Source: an uncultured Candidatus Saccharibacteria bacterium
GTDB lineage: Bacteria > Patescibacteriota > Saccharimonadia > Saccharimonadales > Saccharimonadaceae
Length of the DNA stretch: 37,185 nucleotides
NCBI GenBank assembly: GCA_937974295.1
Contig: CALBWN010000016.1
Span: forward strand, 1 to 37,185
Direction: 5' to 3'
This document shows, in pieces, positions 16,833 through 24,862 of this stretch. The translations under genes and the position numbers were made by a program. Below the pieces are notes generated by a model. That model did no database searches, was not told the DNA's origin, and saw only the letters and a program-made list of their open reading frames with translations. The stretch's first letter is position 1. Each line of letters begins with the position of its first letter.

Positions 16833-17684
16833 CTACGCCGAGAGGTAATTTCCGTAACCTGATTTTTTTAGTGGTGCAGCAAGCTCGGCAAGCTGCTCAT
16901 CGGTGATCCAGCCATTGGTATGCGCCGTCTTTTCGGGGCTGCCAACGACTTGGCCGGTACGGTTCTGCACAACACGCACAAAGTCCTCAGCATCGGTTAG
17001 GCTGCTAATTGTCCCAGTATCAAGCCATACATCGCCGTTGTCTAGTGTCTGGACCTTCAGTTTGCCGCGACGCAGATACTCAGCATTTACAGAGGTAATT
17101 TCTAACTCACCACGGTCGCTTGGCTGGACATTCTTCGCAATTTCTACCACATCATTGTCGTAGAAATAGAGTCCTACCACTGCAAAGTTCGACTTAGGCT
17201 GGGCGGGCTTTTCTTCGATCGATACCGCATGATTGTTATCATCAAAGGCTACAACGCCATACCGCTCTGGGTCAGATACTTTGTAAGCGAAAACCACACC
17301 ACCATCTGGGTCGGTACAGGCACGCAGTGAGTCATCGAGCGCTGCGCCGTAGAAGATATTGTCACCCAAGACGAGCGCCACCTTGTCGTTACCAATAAAC
17401 TCCTCACCAATGATAAATGCCTGCGCCAAGCCATCGGGGCTGGGCTGAATAGCATATTGCAGATTAATACCCCACTGCGCACCATCACCAAGCAAGCGCT
17501 GGAAGCCTGCTTGGTCGTCTGGCGTCGTGATGACAAGGATGTCGCGAATCCCGGCTTGCATCAGTGTGGTGAGAGGGTAGTAGATCATTGGCTTGTCATA
17601 AATAGGCATCAGCTGTTTGCTAATTGCCTTAGTAATTGGCCACAGGCGCGAACCCGAACCACCTGCCAAAATAATACCTTTCAT
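16833..17684 (-). CDS. rmlA: Glucose-1-phosphate thymidylyltransferase
   Basis: The 283-residue enzyme joins dTTP and glucose-1-phosphate to give dTDP-glucose, the first step to dTDP-L-rhamnose. It carries the nucleotidyltransferase signature GGSGSRLWPIT (residues 8-18), KQLMPIYDKPMIYYPL, LVLGDNIFYG with the metal-binding Asp, EEKPAQPKSN and WLDTGT. Its length is normal for RmlA. The ATG at 17684 is preceded by AAAAAGGAG. It has its own extended -10 promoter (17716-17724) and lies downstream of rmlD, separated by 193 nt. Confidence 0.95.
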   Translation of the reverse strand: MKGIILAGGSGSRLWPITKAISKQLMPIYDKPMIYYPLTTLMQAGIRDILVITTPDDQAGFQRLLGDGAQWGINLQYAIQPSPDGLAQAFIIGEEFIGNDKVALVLGDNIFYGAALDDSLRACTDPDGGVVFAYKVSDPERYGVVAFDDNNHAVSIEEKPAQPKSNFAVVGLYFYDNDVVEIAKNVQPSDRGELEITSVNAEYLRRGKLKVQTLDNGDVWLDTGTISSLTDAEDFVRVVQNRTGQVVGSPEKTAHTNGWITDEQLAELAAPLKKSGYGNYLSA

Positions 17685-17694
17685 ACGTAAAACT

Positions 17695-17724
17695 CCTTTT
17701 TGAGACTATATACTTATCATACCA
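17695..17724 (-). promoter_or_regulatory. Promoter and ribosome binding site of rmlA
   Basis: On the minus strand TGG-TATGAT (17716-17724) forms an extended -10. A leader of about 25 nt ends in AAAAAGGAG, 8 nt before the ATG at 17684. Confidence 0.55.
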
Positions 17725-17877
17725 GATATAGTTATAGTACCATAATACCGAAGATAATGGGAATATATAACAGTGTACGAAATAGTCAGTCACTCTAAAT
17801 AGTGCGCGAAGTCAAACAAAATTATTGACGTTGTGAGATGATAATCTAAAAGCTATGACAAATAGCCAAGGACTATT

Positions 17878-18735
17878 TTAATGAGTATTTAGAGTAACAT
17901 ATTCACGTAGTGCCTTGCGCCAGTCTTGGTTCGAAAAGCCAGTCGCGTGTAATTTTTCAAGGCTAAGGTCGCTATTGAGTGGTCGCGGCGCGACGCCAGG
18001 CTTATTGGCAAAATACTCGGCGGTGGTCGTGTCTGTCACTGGTAAGTCGTTGCGCCCCGCCAAGGCAAAGATCTGCCGTGTGATATCTGCCCAGCTTGCC
18101 AATGAGCCACTATTTGTCACATTGTAGGTGCCATATGGCGCTTTGTTCTCTACCAAGTGGTCAATCGCCCGTGCAATTTCTGGCGTGAAGCTCAGGCGGC
18201 CGATTTGGTCTGCTACCACTGTTGGTGCGATATTTTTTGCGGCCAGGCCGAGCATCGTTGTCACGAAGTTTTTACCATCGCCAATCACCCAGCTAGTGCG
18301 GATAATATAGTGCCGCGGCGTGGTGCTGGCAGCAATATCGCCCGCTGCCTTGGATGCACCATAGACGCTCAAGGGGCTAAGCGGCTCATCTTCGGTGTGT
18401 GGTGTTGTCTCGCCATCAAAAACATAATCGCTCGACACATGAACCAAGGTAACATCTCGCTCGGAGCAGATACGAGCAAGCTGTCCCACCGCTTGGGCAT
18501 TGATGCGCCAGGCTGCTGCGCGGCCCTCCGATGTTTCTGCGCCGTCAACATTGGTATAAGCAGCAGTGTTGATGATCGTCTTAATGCCAGACCAGTCGAA
18601 GTTTGCAATAGCTGCTGCGCTACAGAGGTCGAGTTCATTATGCCCGACTGCCCGAGCATTGGGGTATTGCTGCTGCATTGCCTTGGCTAGCTGCCCGTTG
18701 GCGCCAATGATGAGGGTAGAGGTGTGATCTGTCAT
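17878..18735 (-). CDS. rmlD: dTDP-4-dehydrorhamnose reductase
   Basis: The protein is 285 residues from the ATG at 18735 (MTDHTSTLIIGANGQLAKAM), chosen because AAAGGAAGC precedes it. It has the Rossmann loop GANGQLAKA, NTAAYTNVDGAE, SSDYVFDG, catalytic YGASK and TSWVIGDGKNF. It reduces dTDP-4-keto-L-rhamnose to dTDP-L-rhamnose. It lies 17 nt downstream of rmlC. The two adjoining proteins resemble the two halves of the fused RmlC-RmlD enzymes known in some Actinobacteria. A second, equally long RmlD paralogue is at 12648-13505. Confidence 0.92.
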   Translation of the reverse strand: MTDHTSTLIIGANGQLAKAMQQQYPNARAVGHNELDLCSAAAIANFDWSGIKTIINTAAYTNVDGAETSEGRAAAWRINAQAVGQLARICSERDVTLVHVSSDYVFDGETTPHTEDEPLSPLSVYGASKAAGDIAASTTPRHYIIRTSWVIGDGKNFVTTMLGLAAKNIAPTVVADQIGRLSFTPEIARAIDHLVENKAPYGTYNVTNSGSLASWADITRQIFALAGRNDLPVTDTTTAEYFANKPGVAPRPLNSDLSLEKLHATGFSNQDWRKALREYVTLNTH

Positions 18736-18752
18736 GCGTGCTTCCTTTCGTC

Positions 18753-19322
18753 TTATAATTCCATTGGCTGTATGTCGCGCAGGAGGGGGTGCGCAGCGTC
18801 TTTGTCGGAGATGATTGCCTGGTCTTTGCCGAGCGGCCACGCAATATCCAGCGCTGGGTCAAAGAGATTAACAAAGGTATACTGTGCCTCTGGTGACCAA
18901 TGGGCATCAACCAGGTAGGTATACGCCACATTATCATCTAGCGTTTGATAGCCATTTGCCACACCCTTAGGCACAAATACCGCTGTGCCAGGATTAATTT
19001 CTACAGAGAATGTCTGGCCAAATGTTGGGCCTTGGCGCACGTCGCACCACGCACCAAACACGCGGCCATTAGCAGTGCTGATGAACTTATTCCAGGGCTC
19101 GGCGTGTAGCCCACGTGTTGCACCGGCTTTATCGTTGAAGCTGATGTTGTTTTGCACAATAGTAAAGGCGGGTAGCCCCAACGCTTCCATCTTCTCCTTC
19201 TGGTAATTTTCTTTGAACCACCCACGGTTGTCACCATGGACGGGTAGCTTGATGACGAATAGCCCCGGGATTGGCGATTCAGTCACGGTAAGGTCGTTGT
19301 AGGTTGATGGGTCAAAATTCAT
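18753..19322 (-). CDS. rmlC: dTDP-4-dehydrorhamnose 3,5-epimerase (actinobacterial type)
   Basis: The protein is 189 residues from the ATG at 19322 (MNFDPSTYNDL), with AAAGGAG upstream. Cupin-fold RmlC motifs are present: HGDNRGWFKENY, NNISFNDKAGATRGLH with the catalytic histidine, KFISTANGRVFGAWCDVR, FVPKGVANGYQTLDDN and AYTYLVDAHWSPEA. The GATRGLHAEPW version is characteristic of the form often fused to RmlD. The start overlaps the stop of the interrupted Nudix gene by 4 nt (ATGA), implying translational coupling to it. It epimerises C3 and C5 of dTDP-4-keto-6-deoxyglucose. Confidence 0.92.
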   Translation of the reverse strand: MNFDPSTYNDLTVTESPIPGLFVIKLPVHGDNRGWFKENYQKEKMEALGLPAFTIVQNNISFNDKAGATRGLHAEPWNKFISTANGRVFGAWCDVRQGPTFGQTFSVEINPGTAVFVPKGVANGYQTLDDNVAYTYLVDAHWSPEAQYTFVNLFDPALDIAWPLGKDQAIISDKDAAHPLLRDIQPMEL

Positions 19323-19867
19323 GCGTTCTCCTTTCGCCATACATGATAATAATGGAGGCCAGCCAGTGTCTGGCAGTCGTTGATATCGCCGTGGGCAATG
19401 AGCCGGTTAATTTCCTCGTGGGTGAAGAACCGCATATCGCTAAATACTTCATCCGACTGTTCTTTATTGCCGCCAAAAGATAGGTCTCGTGCCAAGCACA
19501 CCGCCATTTTCTCAGTCATCAGGCCGTTACACACGTACGCCTCACCAAGCTTCTCCCACGACTAGGCAACGATACCAGTCTCTTCTTCTAGCTCACGCTT
19601 GGAGGCGGTGAGCAGATCCTCGCCATCACCGCCACCGCCGGGCAATTCCCAGCCAAAACTCTGTGAGGGGTAGCGGAAGCCGCGTACCAGGTAGATTCGC
19701 TCATGCTCGTCGATAGCAACGACCATGCACGAGTTTCGCGACTCCATATAACCATATACCCCCAGGTTGCCTGCGTGGTCGCGTGTTTGGTCTTCGTGGA
19801 TGGTGATCCACGGGTTTTGGTAGGCGATCTTGCTGCTCACGCGAGTTTTGCTGGGGATGTCGGGCAT
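19319..19867 (-). pseudogene. Nudix hydrolase (ADP-ribose/NDP-sugar pyrophosphatase type) interrupted by an in-frame TAG
   Basis: From the ATG at 19867 the frame reads MPDIPSKTRVSSKIAYQNPW and a complete Nudix box (G-x5-E-x7-RELEEETGI), then hits TAG at 19564-19562 after ETGIVA. The same frame continues to a natural end at 19319 (SWEKLGEAYVCNGLMTEK, then a helical C-terminus and HVWRKENA). A GAG-to-TAG change would account for it. Total length is 183 codons, normal for this family. The gene lies 4 nt after rmlB and overlaps rmlC by 4 nt, so it belongs to the operon. It may be recently inactivated, a read error or suppressed. The truncated 101-residue product keeps the Nudix box but loses the C-terminal helix. 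Confidence 0.8.
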
Positions 19868-19871
19868 TGGC

Positions 19872-20882
19872 TTATTGTCCTTGCTTCGCGTAGGTTGCTT
19901 CTACAGCGGCTTTTTGGGCTTGCCACCAGTCGCGGTTGGTGCTGTACCACTCAATGGTTTGGCGCAGGCCGTTAGCCATGCCATCTTGGTCGGTATATTG
20001 TGGTTGCCAGCCGAGCTCGCGACGCAGCTTACTTGAGTCCATGGCGTAGCGCATGTCATGGCCGGGGCGATCATTGACGTGCTCATACCAATCCTTGCCT
20101 TTGCCCATCAGGTCGCAGATCATCTCGATTACCGCTTTGTTATTGACGTGGTCGTTGTCTGCACCAATAATGTAGGTATCGCCCAGCGTGCCTTTTTCGA
20201 GAATCAAGTGCACTGCTGAGTTGTGGTCATCAACGTGAATCCAGTCACGCACTTGCTCGCCCGTGCCGTAGAGCTTTGGTTTGATGTCGCTCAGGATGTT
20301 AGTGATTTGCCGCGGGATAAACTTCTCGATGTGTTGGCGAGGGCCGTAGTTGTTGGAGCAGTTGCTAATCGTCGCCTTCACGCCAAAGCTGCGAATCCAG
20401 GCGCGGACTAGCATATCACTTGATGCCTTGGTGCTCGAGTAGGGGCTGGATGGATTATATGGTGTCTCCTCAGTAAAGCGGTTCGGATTGTCTAGTGCTA
20501 GATCGCCAAACACTTCATCGGTGCTAATGTGATGGAGGCGCTTGTTGTGGTTACGCACTGCTTGCAAAATAGTGTACGTGCCATACACGTTAGTGTCGAG
20601 GAAAGGTTTTGGGTCGCGCAGTGAGTTATCGTTATGACTCTCCGCCGCAAAGTGGACAACGATATCTGTCTCGGCAATCAAGCGATCCATCAGCTCAGCA
20701 TCGCAAATATCGCCCTGCACGAAGGTGATTTGCTCGCGCACTCCATCAAGATTGTGCGGGTTCGCAGCATATGTCATCTTATCGACGACAGTGATTTCAT
20801 ATTCCGGCTTGTGATGAACGGTATAATGCACGAAGTTCGAGCCAATGAACCCCGCACCACCGGTGATAAGCAGTTTTGTCAT
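19872..20882 (-). CDS. rmlB: dTDP-glucose 4,6-dehydratase
   Basis: The protein is 336 residues from the ATG at 20882 (MTKLLITGGAGFIGSNF). A longer frame extends 103 codons upstream, but that part crosses the promoter and overlaps the divergent gene, and it does not look like protein. SDR motifs: GGAGFIGSN, HFAAESHNDNS, the RmlB signature STDEVFGD, YSSTKASSD with the Tyr-Lys pair, and NNYGPRQ. It converts dTDP-glucose to dTDP-4-keto-6-deoxyglucose. It is the first gene of rmlB-nudix-rmlC-rmlD. A TATAAT (20889-20894, minus strand) ends 6 nt before the ATG with no Shine-Dalgarno sequence, so the message is probably leaderless. Confidence 0.95.
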   Translation of the reverse strand: MTKLLITGGAGFIGSNFVHYTVHHKPEYEITVVDKMTYAANPHNLDGVREQITFVQGDICDAELMDRLIAETDIVVHFAAESHNDNSLRDPKPFLDTNVYGTYTILQAVRNHNKRLHHISTDEVFGDLALDNPNRFTEETPYNPSSPYSSTKASSDMLVRAWIRSFGVKATISNCSNNYGPRQHIEKFIPRQITNILSDIKPKLYGTGEQVRDWIHVDDHNSAVHLILEKGTLGDTYIIGADNDHVNNKAVIEMICDLMGKGKDWYEHVNDRPGHDMRYAMDSSKLRRELGWQPQYTDQDGMANGLRQTIEWYSTNRDWWQAQKAAVEATYAKQGQ

Positions 20883-20888
20883 AGCTGT

Positions 20889-20894
20889 ATTATA
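20889..20894 (-). promoter_or_regulatory. -10 element of the rmlB operon, 6 nt from the ATG
   Basis: Perfect TATAAT on the minus strand. The usual initiation distance would place the first transcribed base at or next to the A of the rmlB ATG. Confidence 0.6.
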
Positions 20895-20933
20895 GCGTAA
20901 AATAGGGGATGGTGTCGAGATATACAAGAGTAA

Positions 20934-20980
20934 TGGTATAATATAGCAACAGAAGCTTTCTAACGATAAACAACAAGGAG
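20934..20980 (+). promoter_or_regulatory. Extended -10 promoter and RBS for the cytidylyltransferase gene
   Basis: TGG-TATAAT (20934-20942) is followed by a leader of about 40 nt ending in AAGGAG (20975-20980), 10 nt before the ATG at 20991. It is divergent from the rmlB promoter. Confidence 0.6.
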
Positions 20981-20990
20981 ATAGTAATAA

Positions 20991-21422
20991 ATGCGAGTAG
21001 TAATTGTCAGTGGTTATTTTAACCCGCTCCACGGTGGTCATATCGATATGATCGAAGCGGCTGCCGCGATGGGCGACAAACTTATTGTTATTGTCAATAA
21101 TGACAAACAGCAGTTGCTGAAAAAAGGCAAAATTATCCTCAACGAAAGCAATCGCCTGCGTCTCATGCGCGCCCTCAAAGATGTCGACCAAGTGATTCTA
21201 TCAATCGACGAAGACCCAACGCAGATCAAGTCTCTCGAGATGGTTGCCGGCCAGTACCCAGGCGACCAACTCATCTTTGCTAACGGTGGTGATCGTGACA
21301 CGGAAAAGGCTATTCCTGAAGCAGAAGTATGTAAAAAGTACAACATTGAAATGCGCTTCGACGCTGGCGAAGGCAAGCCAGATTCCTCAACCCGGATCAA
21401 TCAAGCGACTGGTCAAGAGTAG
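20991..21422 (+). CDS. Cytidylyltransferase-like nucleotidyltransferase (TagD/HldE-C type)
   Basis: This 143-residue, single-domain protein has the family motifs: an N-terminal strand VVIVSGYFNPLHGGHIDMI, in which HGGH is the HxGH catalytic motif, GDKLIVIVNND, and a C-terminal DSSTRI in place of the usual ISSTxI/R. Members transfer CMP or AMP to phosphorylated small molecules such as glycerol-3-phosphate, heptose-1-phosphate or phosphocholine; the substrate here cannot be told. It is alone on the plus strand, with its own promoter and a strong terminator. A role in activating a glycan building block fits the context. Confidence 0.8.
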   Translation: MRVVIVSGYFNPLHGGHIDMIEAAAAMGDKLIVIVNNDKQQLLKKGKIILNESNRLRLMRALKDVDQVILSIDEDPTQIKSLEMVAGQYPGDQLIFANGGDRDTEKAIPEAEVCKKYNIEMRFDAGEGKPDSSTRINQATGQE

Positions 21423-21460
21423 AATTGCTCGAGTAAGCTAACTTTTGCTATTTGCACTAG

Positions 21461-21489
21461 AAAACAGCCCGTAAATAGTGGGCTGTTTT
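21461..21489 (+). terminator. Rho-independent terminator
   Basis: A perfect 10-bp stem, AAAACAGCCC (21461-21470) and GGGCTGTTTT (21480-21489), with a 9-nt loop and a further T run. Confidence 0.9.
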
Positions 21490-21642
21490 TGTTTTCGTAG
21501 GTTTACATTTGGCAGACGAGCACAGCCTGAATACATTTATTGTTCACACGAGAAGCACAGATTGTTAATAGACCAATATTTTGAACAGCAAAATTATAGT
21601 ACGAACAAATAATATATTCAAACTGAACGTACATCTATATTA

Positions 21643-21670
21643 TTCATTGCAAAATACCCCATGGGGTATT
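21643..21670. repeat. Short repeat element copy 1 with palindromic core
   Basis: TTCATTGCAAAATACCCC (21643-21660) is identical to 36223-36240. The core 21653-21670 is an 18-nt perfect palindrome (AATACCCC, AT, GGGGTATT). It lies 8 nt after the galE stop and could end galE transcription, but lacks a clean T tail. Compared with copy 2 its right arm is shortened. Confidence 0.65.
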
Positions 21671-21678
21671 ATTTAAAT

Positions 21679-22701
21679 TTAACCGTTATACCCATTTGGG
21701 TTATGAGATTGCCAGCGCCAGGAGTCTTCACAGGCTTGCTCGATCGAAAGCTCTGCATGCCAACCAAGCTCTTGCTGTGCCTTGCTGCAGTCGGCATAGC
21801 AAGCTGCAATATCACCAGCTCGGCGTGGTTTTATCTCGTATGGAATGTCATGTTTGCACGCTTTGCCAAAGGCGCTAATGATCTCCAAAACAGAGGTACC
21901 ATGGCCAGTGCCAAGGTTGTAGGTGTGCTCGCCTTGCTTCATGTGTGATAGGGCAGCCACATGTCCCTTAGCAAGATCAACGACATGAATGTAGTCGCGT
22001 ACACCGGTACCATCAGGTGTGTCGTAGTCATCACCAAACACACCAACGCTTTGCAATTTTCCAACCGCAACTTGTGCAACGTAAGGCAAGAGATTATTAG
22101 GGATGCCATTTGGATCTTCGCCAATCATACCTGATGCATGGGCACCAATCGGATTAAAGTAGCGCAAGATGGTCGCTTGGAAGTCGGGGTGTGCCGTGCA
22201 ATAGTCACGAATGATCTGCTCAATCATATATTTCGTCCAGCCGTATGGATTGGTAATACCGGTGCCAGTGCGTGATGATTCAGTGAGTGGCAATGACTCT
22301 GGTGTGCCATAGACCGTTGCGGAGCTCGAGAAAACGAGCCGATACACCCCATGTTGGCGCATAGCGGCTAAGAGGGTGAGGGTTGAGCTAAGATTGCAGT
22401 CATAATATTCGAGCGGCTTCTCGACCGACTCGCCAACTGCTTTGAGTCCAGCAAAGTGAATGACAGCACTGATATCATGCTTGGTAAAAATCGCATCGAG
22501 TGCTGATCGGTCGCGCACATCTGCCTCGACAAAGGGGATGGTTGTACCAGTAATCGTTTCGACGCGTCGCAGGCTTTCGTGGCTGGCATTGGCGAGGTTG
22601 TCAATAACGACGACGCTAAATCCTGCTGCAATAAGCTCGATAATGGTGTGGCTGCCAATATACCCAGCGCCACCAGTGACTAAAATCGTTTCTCTACTCA
22701 T
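21679..22701 (-). CDS. galE: UDP-glucose 4-epimerase
   Basis: The 340-residue SDR protein has the NAD loop GGAGYIGSH (residues 9-17), IDNLANAS, HFAGLKAVGES, SSSATVYG, catalytic YGWTK, and RYFNPIGAH, all typical of GalE. It interconverts UDP-glucose and UDP-galactose (possibly also the N-acetyl forms), supplying donors for the glycosyltransferases here. A TATACT on the minus strand (22709-22714) ends 7 nt before the ATG with no Shine-Dalgarno sequence, so it is another probable leaderless gene. It is divergent from glmS. Confidence 0.95.
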   Translation of the reverse strand: MSRETILVTGGAGYIGSHTIIELIAAGFSVVVIDNLANASHESLRRVETITGTTIPFVEADVRDRSALDAIFTKHDISAVIHFAGLKAVGESVEKPLEYYDCNLSSTLTLLAAMRQHGVYRLVFSSSATVYGTPESLPLTESSRTGTGITNPYGWTKYMIEQIIRDYCTAHPDFQATILRYFNPIGAHASGMIGEDPNGIPNNLLPYVAQVAVGKLQSVGVFGDDYDTPDGTGVRDYIHVVDLAKGHVAALSHMKQGEHTYNLGTGHGTSVLEIISAFGKACKHDIPYEIKPRRAGDIAACYADCSKAQQELGWHAELSIEQACEDSWRWQSHNPNGYNG

Positions 22702-22708
22702 ACCATTT

Positions 22709-22714
22709 AGTATA
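22709..22714 (-). promoter_or_regulatory. -10 element of galE, 7 nt from the ATG
   Basis: TATACT on the minus strand, followed directly by a 7-nt gap and the ATG at 22701. There is no room for a ribosome binding site. Confidence 0.55.
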
Positions 22715-22916
22715 CCCCTTCGTCGAAAAAATGTCGAACATATCGTGTTATCTTCGTCTATAAGTATGCGTATATCGGCTTAATTATAGCTGAAGGTGGG
22801 CGCTGCATTCGGTCTTGCTATTTTGCCATTTTTATCTATTTTTATAGGTAAAGTACTATTGATGTAAAAACACCAACATAATCTAACAGAGAAAAATCAT
22901 TGTAATTTTTACATTC

Positions 22917-22947
22917 TTGCAAAATTGTTCAAAAATGAGAGTACACT
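22917..22947 (+). promoter_or_regulatory. Possible promoter of glmS
   Basis: TTGCAA (22917-22922), a 19-nt spacer and TACACT (22942-22947). The ~40-nt leader ends in a purine-rich GGAAAGGAAAG before the ATG at 22997. No glmS ribozyme core is evident in so short a leader. Confidence 0.45.
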
Positions 22948-22996
22948 AGAAGGCAAAGACCAAAGCGCCATAATACAAGAGGAAAGGAAAGTATCT

Positions 22997-24823
22997 ATGT
23001 GTGGAATAGTTGGATATATCGGAACGCGGCCAGCGCAGGGTGTGCTGCTGACGGAGCTCAAGCGTCTTGAATATCGCGGATATGATAGTGCTGGTATCGT
23101 CACGCTTGATAAAGATACTGCGCCAACACTCCTCCGAACAAAGGGTAAGGTGGCTGCGCTGAATGAGCTAACAGCTCGCCACAAGACGACTGATACGGTT
23201 GGTATTGGTCACACTCGCTGGGCCACCCATGGTGCACCCAGCAAACGCAACGCTCATCCGCATCAAGTGGGGCAGATCTACGTTGTACATAACGGTATTA
23301 TCGAGAACTATCAGGCGCTCAAGACGATGCTTGCAGCGCATGAGTATGAATTTAAGAGTGATACTGACACCGAAGTATTGACGGCGCTTATCGACTATCT
23401 GCACAAGCAAGCACCAGACCTCTTGGCGGCAGTGCGAGGTGCGCTCAAAATGGTGGTAGGGACGTATGGTTTGGCAGTTGTTCAAGCGAATGACCCTAAT
23501 GAGATTATTGTGGCACGCAAGGGTAGTCCGCTTATTGTTGGGCTTGGTGATGGCGAAACGTACATTGCTAGTGATGCATCGGCCTTGGTAGGGTATACCA
23601 ACCAAGTGGTCTATCTGCACGATGGCGAAGTAGGGCGCTGCACCCGCACTGGTCTCGAGCTTCAAACGACTGATTCGCAAGTGGTCGATGTACAAGTAGA
23701 GACATTAGAGATGGATTTACAAGCTATTCAAAAACAGGGTTACGACCACTTTCTCCTCAAAGAAATATTTGAGCAGCCGACCAGCCTTGCGGCAACGCTG
23801 GCTGGGCGAGTGATTGCCGCGCAGCGCTATGCCCGGCTAGGCGGTATAGGCTTAAGTGATGCTGAATTGCGACAGATCAAGCATGTGATGATTGTGGGCT
23901 GTGGCACGGCGTATTTTGCGGGGATGCAGGCTGGTTATTTTATTGAGCAACTGACTGATGATGTAACAGTGAGTGTGGAGATTGCTAGTGAGCTGCGCTA
24001 CCGAGCATATAACATCCCCGAGCATACCGTTGCGCTCATTGTGAGTCAGAGTGGTGAGACGGCCGATACATTGGCCTGTCTGACGGAACTCAAACGGCGT
24101 GGTGTGACGTGCCTTGGTGTCGTCAATGCAGTGGGGAGCACGATTGCGCGCGAAGTTGACGGTGGAGTATATGTACACGTGGGGGCAGAGATCAGTGTGG
24201 CCAGCACCAAGGCCTTTACTTCGCAAGTGGCAGCAATGACGATCTTTGGCCTTATGCTCGCAGCAGCCAAGGGGACAAACCCACAGCTGATGGGTGAGTT
24301 TATCAACGAGCTTGAGATGCTTCCGGCTGAGATCGAAAAGACGCTGGCTAAGCAGGCTGATAGCGTTAAAAACATCGCACATAATTATGCTCACTATAAT
24401 CATGCGCTTTATATTGGCCGTGATACACTCTATCCAGCTGCACTTGAGGGCGCACTTAAGCTTAAGGAGGTAAGCTATATTCATGCTGAAGCCTATGCAG
24501 CAGGTGAGCTCAAGCATGGGCCGATTGCTCTGATTGACGATCATTTCTTCGAAGTGTGTTATTTGCAAGACAACTGGTTGTACGAAAAATCGCAGAGTAA
24601 TTTGATTGAGATGAATGCACGTGGTGCTCATGCGATTGTCATTACCGACACAGATAAACGCGTCCCTGCCGAGACGGTGGTGCGCGTCGCGACCAAGCTG
24701 CAGCATCTCACGCCAATTTTGTTTAATGTTATATCACAGCTTTTTGCCTACTATATGGCAGTGGAGCGGGGGCACGATGTTGACCAGCCGCGCAATCTTG
24801 CCAAGAGTGTGACGGTGGAGTAA
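22997..24823 (+). CDS. glmS: Glutamine-fructose-6-phosphate aminotransferase (isomerising)
   Basis: The protein is 608 residues from the ATG at 22997. This start puts Cys next to the initiator Met (MCGIVGYIG), as needed for the N-terminal nucleophile; the frame is open further upstream but that part is leader. Glutaminase domain: EYRGYDSAGI, HTRWATHG, NGIIENY, SDTDTE. Two SIS sugar-isomerase domains follow: SQSGETADT and ASTKAFTSQ in the first, AELKHGPIALI in the second, with the conserved C-terminus DQPRNLAKSVTVE. It makes glucosamine-6-phosphate for UDP-GlcNAc, feeding both peptidoglycan and the surface glycans. Confidence 0.97.
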   Translation: MCGIVGYIGTRPAQGVLLTELKRLEYRGYDSAGIVTLDKDTAPTLLRTKGKVAALNELTARHKTTDTVGIGHTRWATHGAPSKRNAHPHQVGQIYVVHNGIIENYQALKTMLAAHEYEFKSDTDTEVLTALIDYLHKQAPDLLAAVRGALKMVVGTYGLAVVQANDPNEIIVARKGSPLIVGLGDGETYIASDASALVGYTNQVVYLHDGEVGRCTRTGLELQTTDSQVVDVQVETLEMDLQAIQKQGYDHFLLKEIFEQPTSLAATLAGRVIAAQRYARLGGIGLSDAELRQIKHVMIVGCGTAYFAGMQAGYFIEQLTDDVTVSVEIASELRYRAYNIPEHTVALIVSQSGETADTLACLTELKRRGVTCLGVVNAVGSTIAREVDGGVYVHVGAEISVASTKAFTSQVAAMTIFGLMLAAAKGTNPQLMGEFINELEMLPAEIEKTLAKQADSVKNIAHNYAHYNHALYIGRDTLYPAALEGALKLKEVSYIHAEAYAAGELKHGPIALIDDHFFEVCYLQDNWLYEKSQSNLIEMNARGAHAIVITDTDKRVPAETVVRVATKLQHLTPILFNVISQLFAYYMAVERGHDVDQPRNLAKSVTVE

Positions 24824-24850
24824 GGTATAGGTAAAATCTCTCCTTTGCGC

Positions 24851-24856
24851 TACACT
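24851..24856 (+). promoter_or_regulatory. -10 element of the GT4 gene, 6 nt from the ATG
   Basis: TACACT ends 6 nt before the ATG at 24863. The longer reading frame that starts at the TTG at 24845 would begin upstream of this hexamer, which favours the ATG. Confidence 0.5.
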
Positions 24857-24862
24857 GATACT

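Noticed and set aside
20883..21191. 103-codon upstream extension of rmlB
   Set aside because: It crosses the rmlB -10 and overlaps the divergent cytidylyltransferase gene. The peptide has no SDR character, and the Rossmann start fits the ATG at 20882.
22925..22996. 24-codon extension of GlmS
   Set aside because: GlmS needs Cys directly after the initiator Met as nucleophile, and the extension lies over the promoter.
22802..22996. glmS ribozyme
   Set aside because: No ribozyme core recognised, and the predicted leader of about 40 nt is too short.
23852..24706. 284-codon antisense frame within glmS
   Set aside because: Shadow of a highly conserved gene; no plausible motifs.
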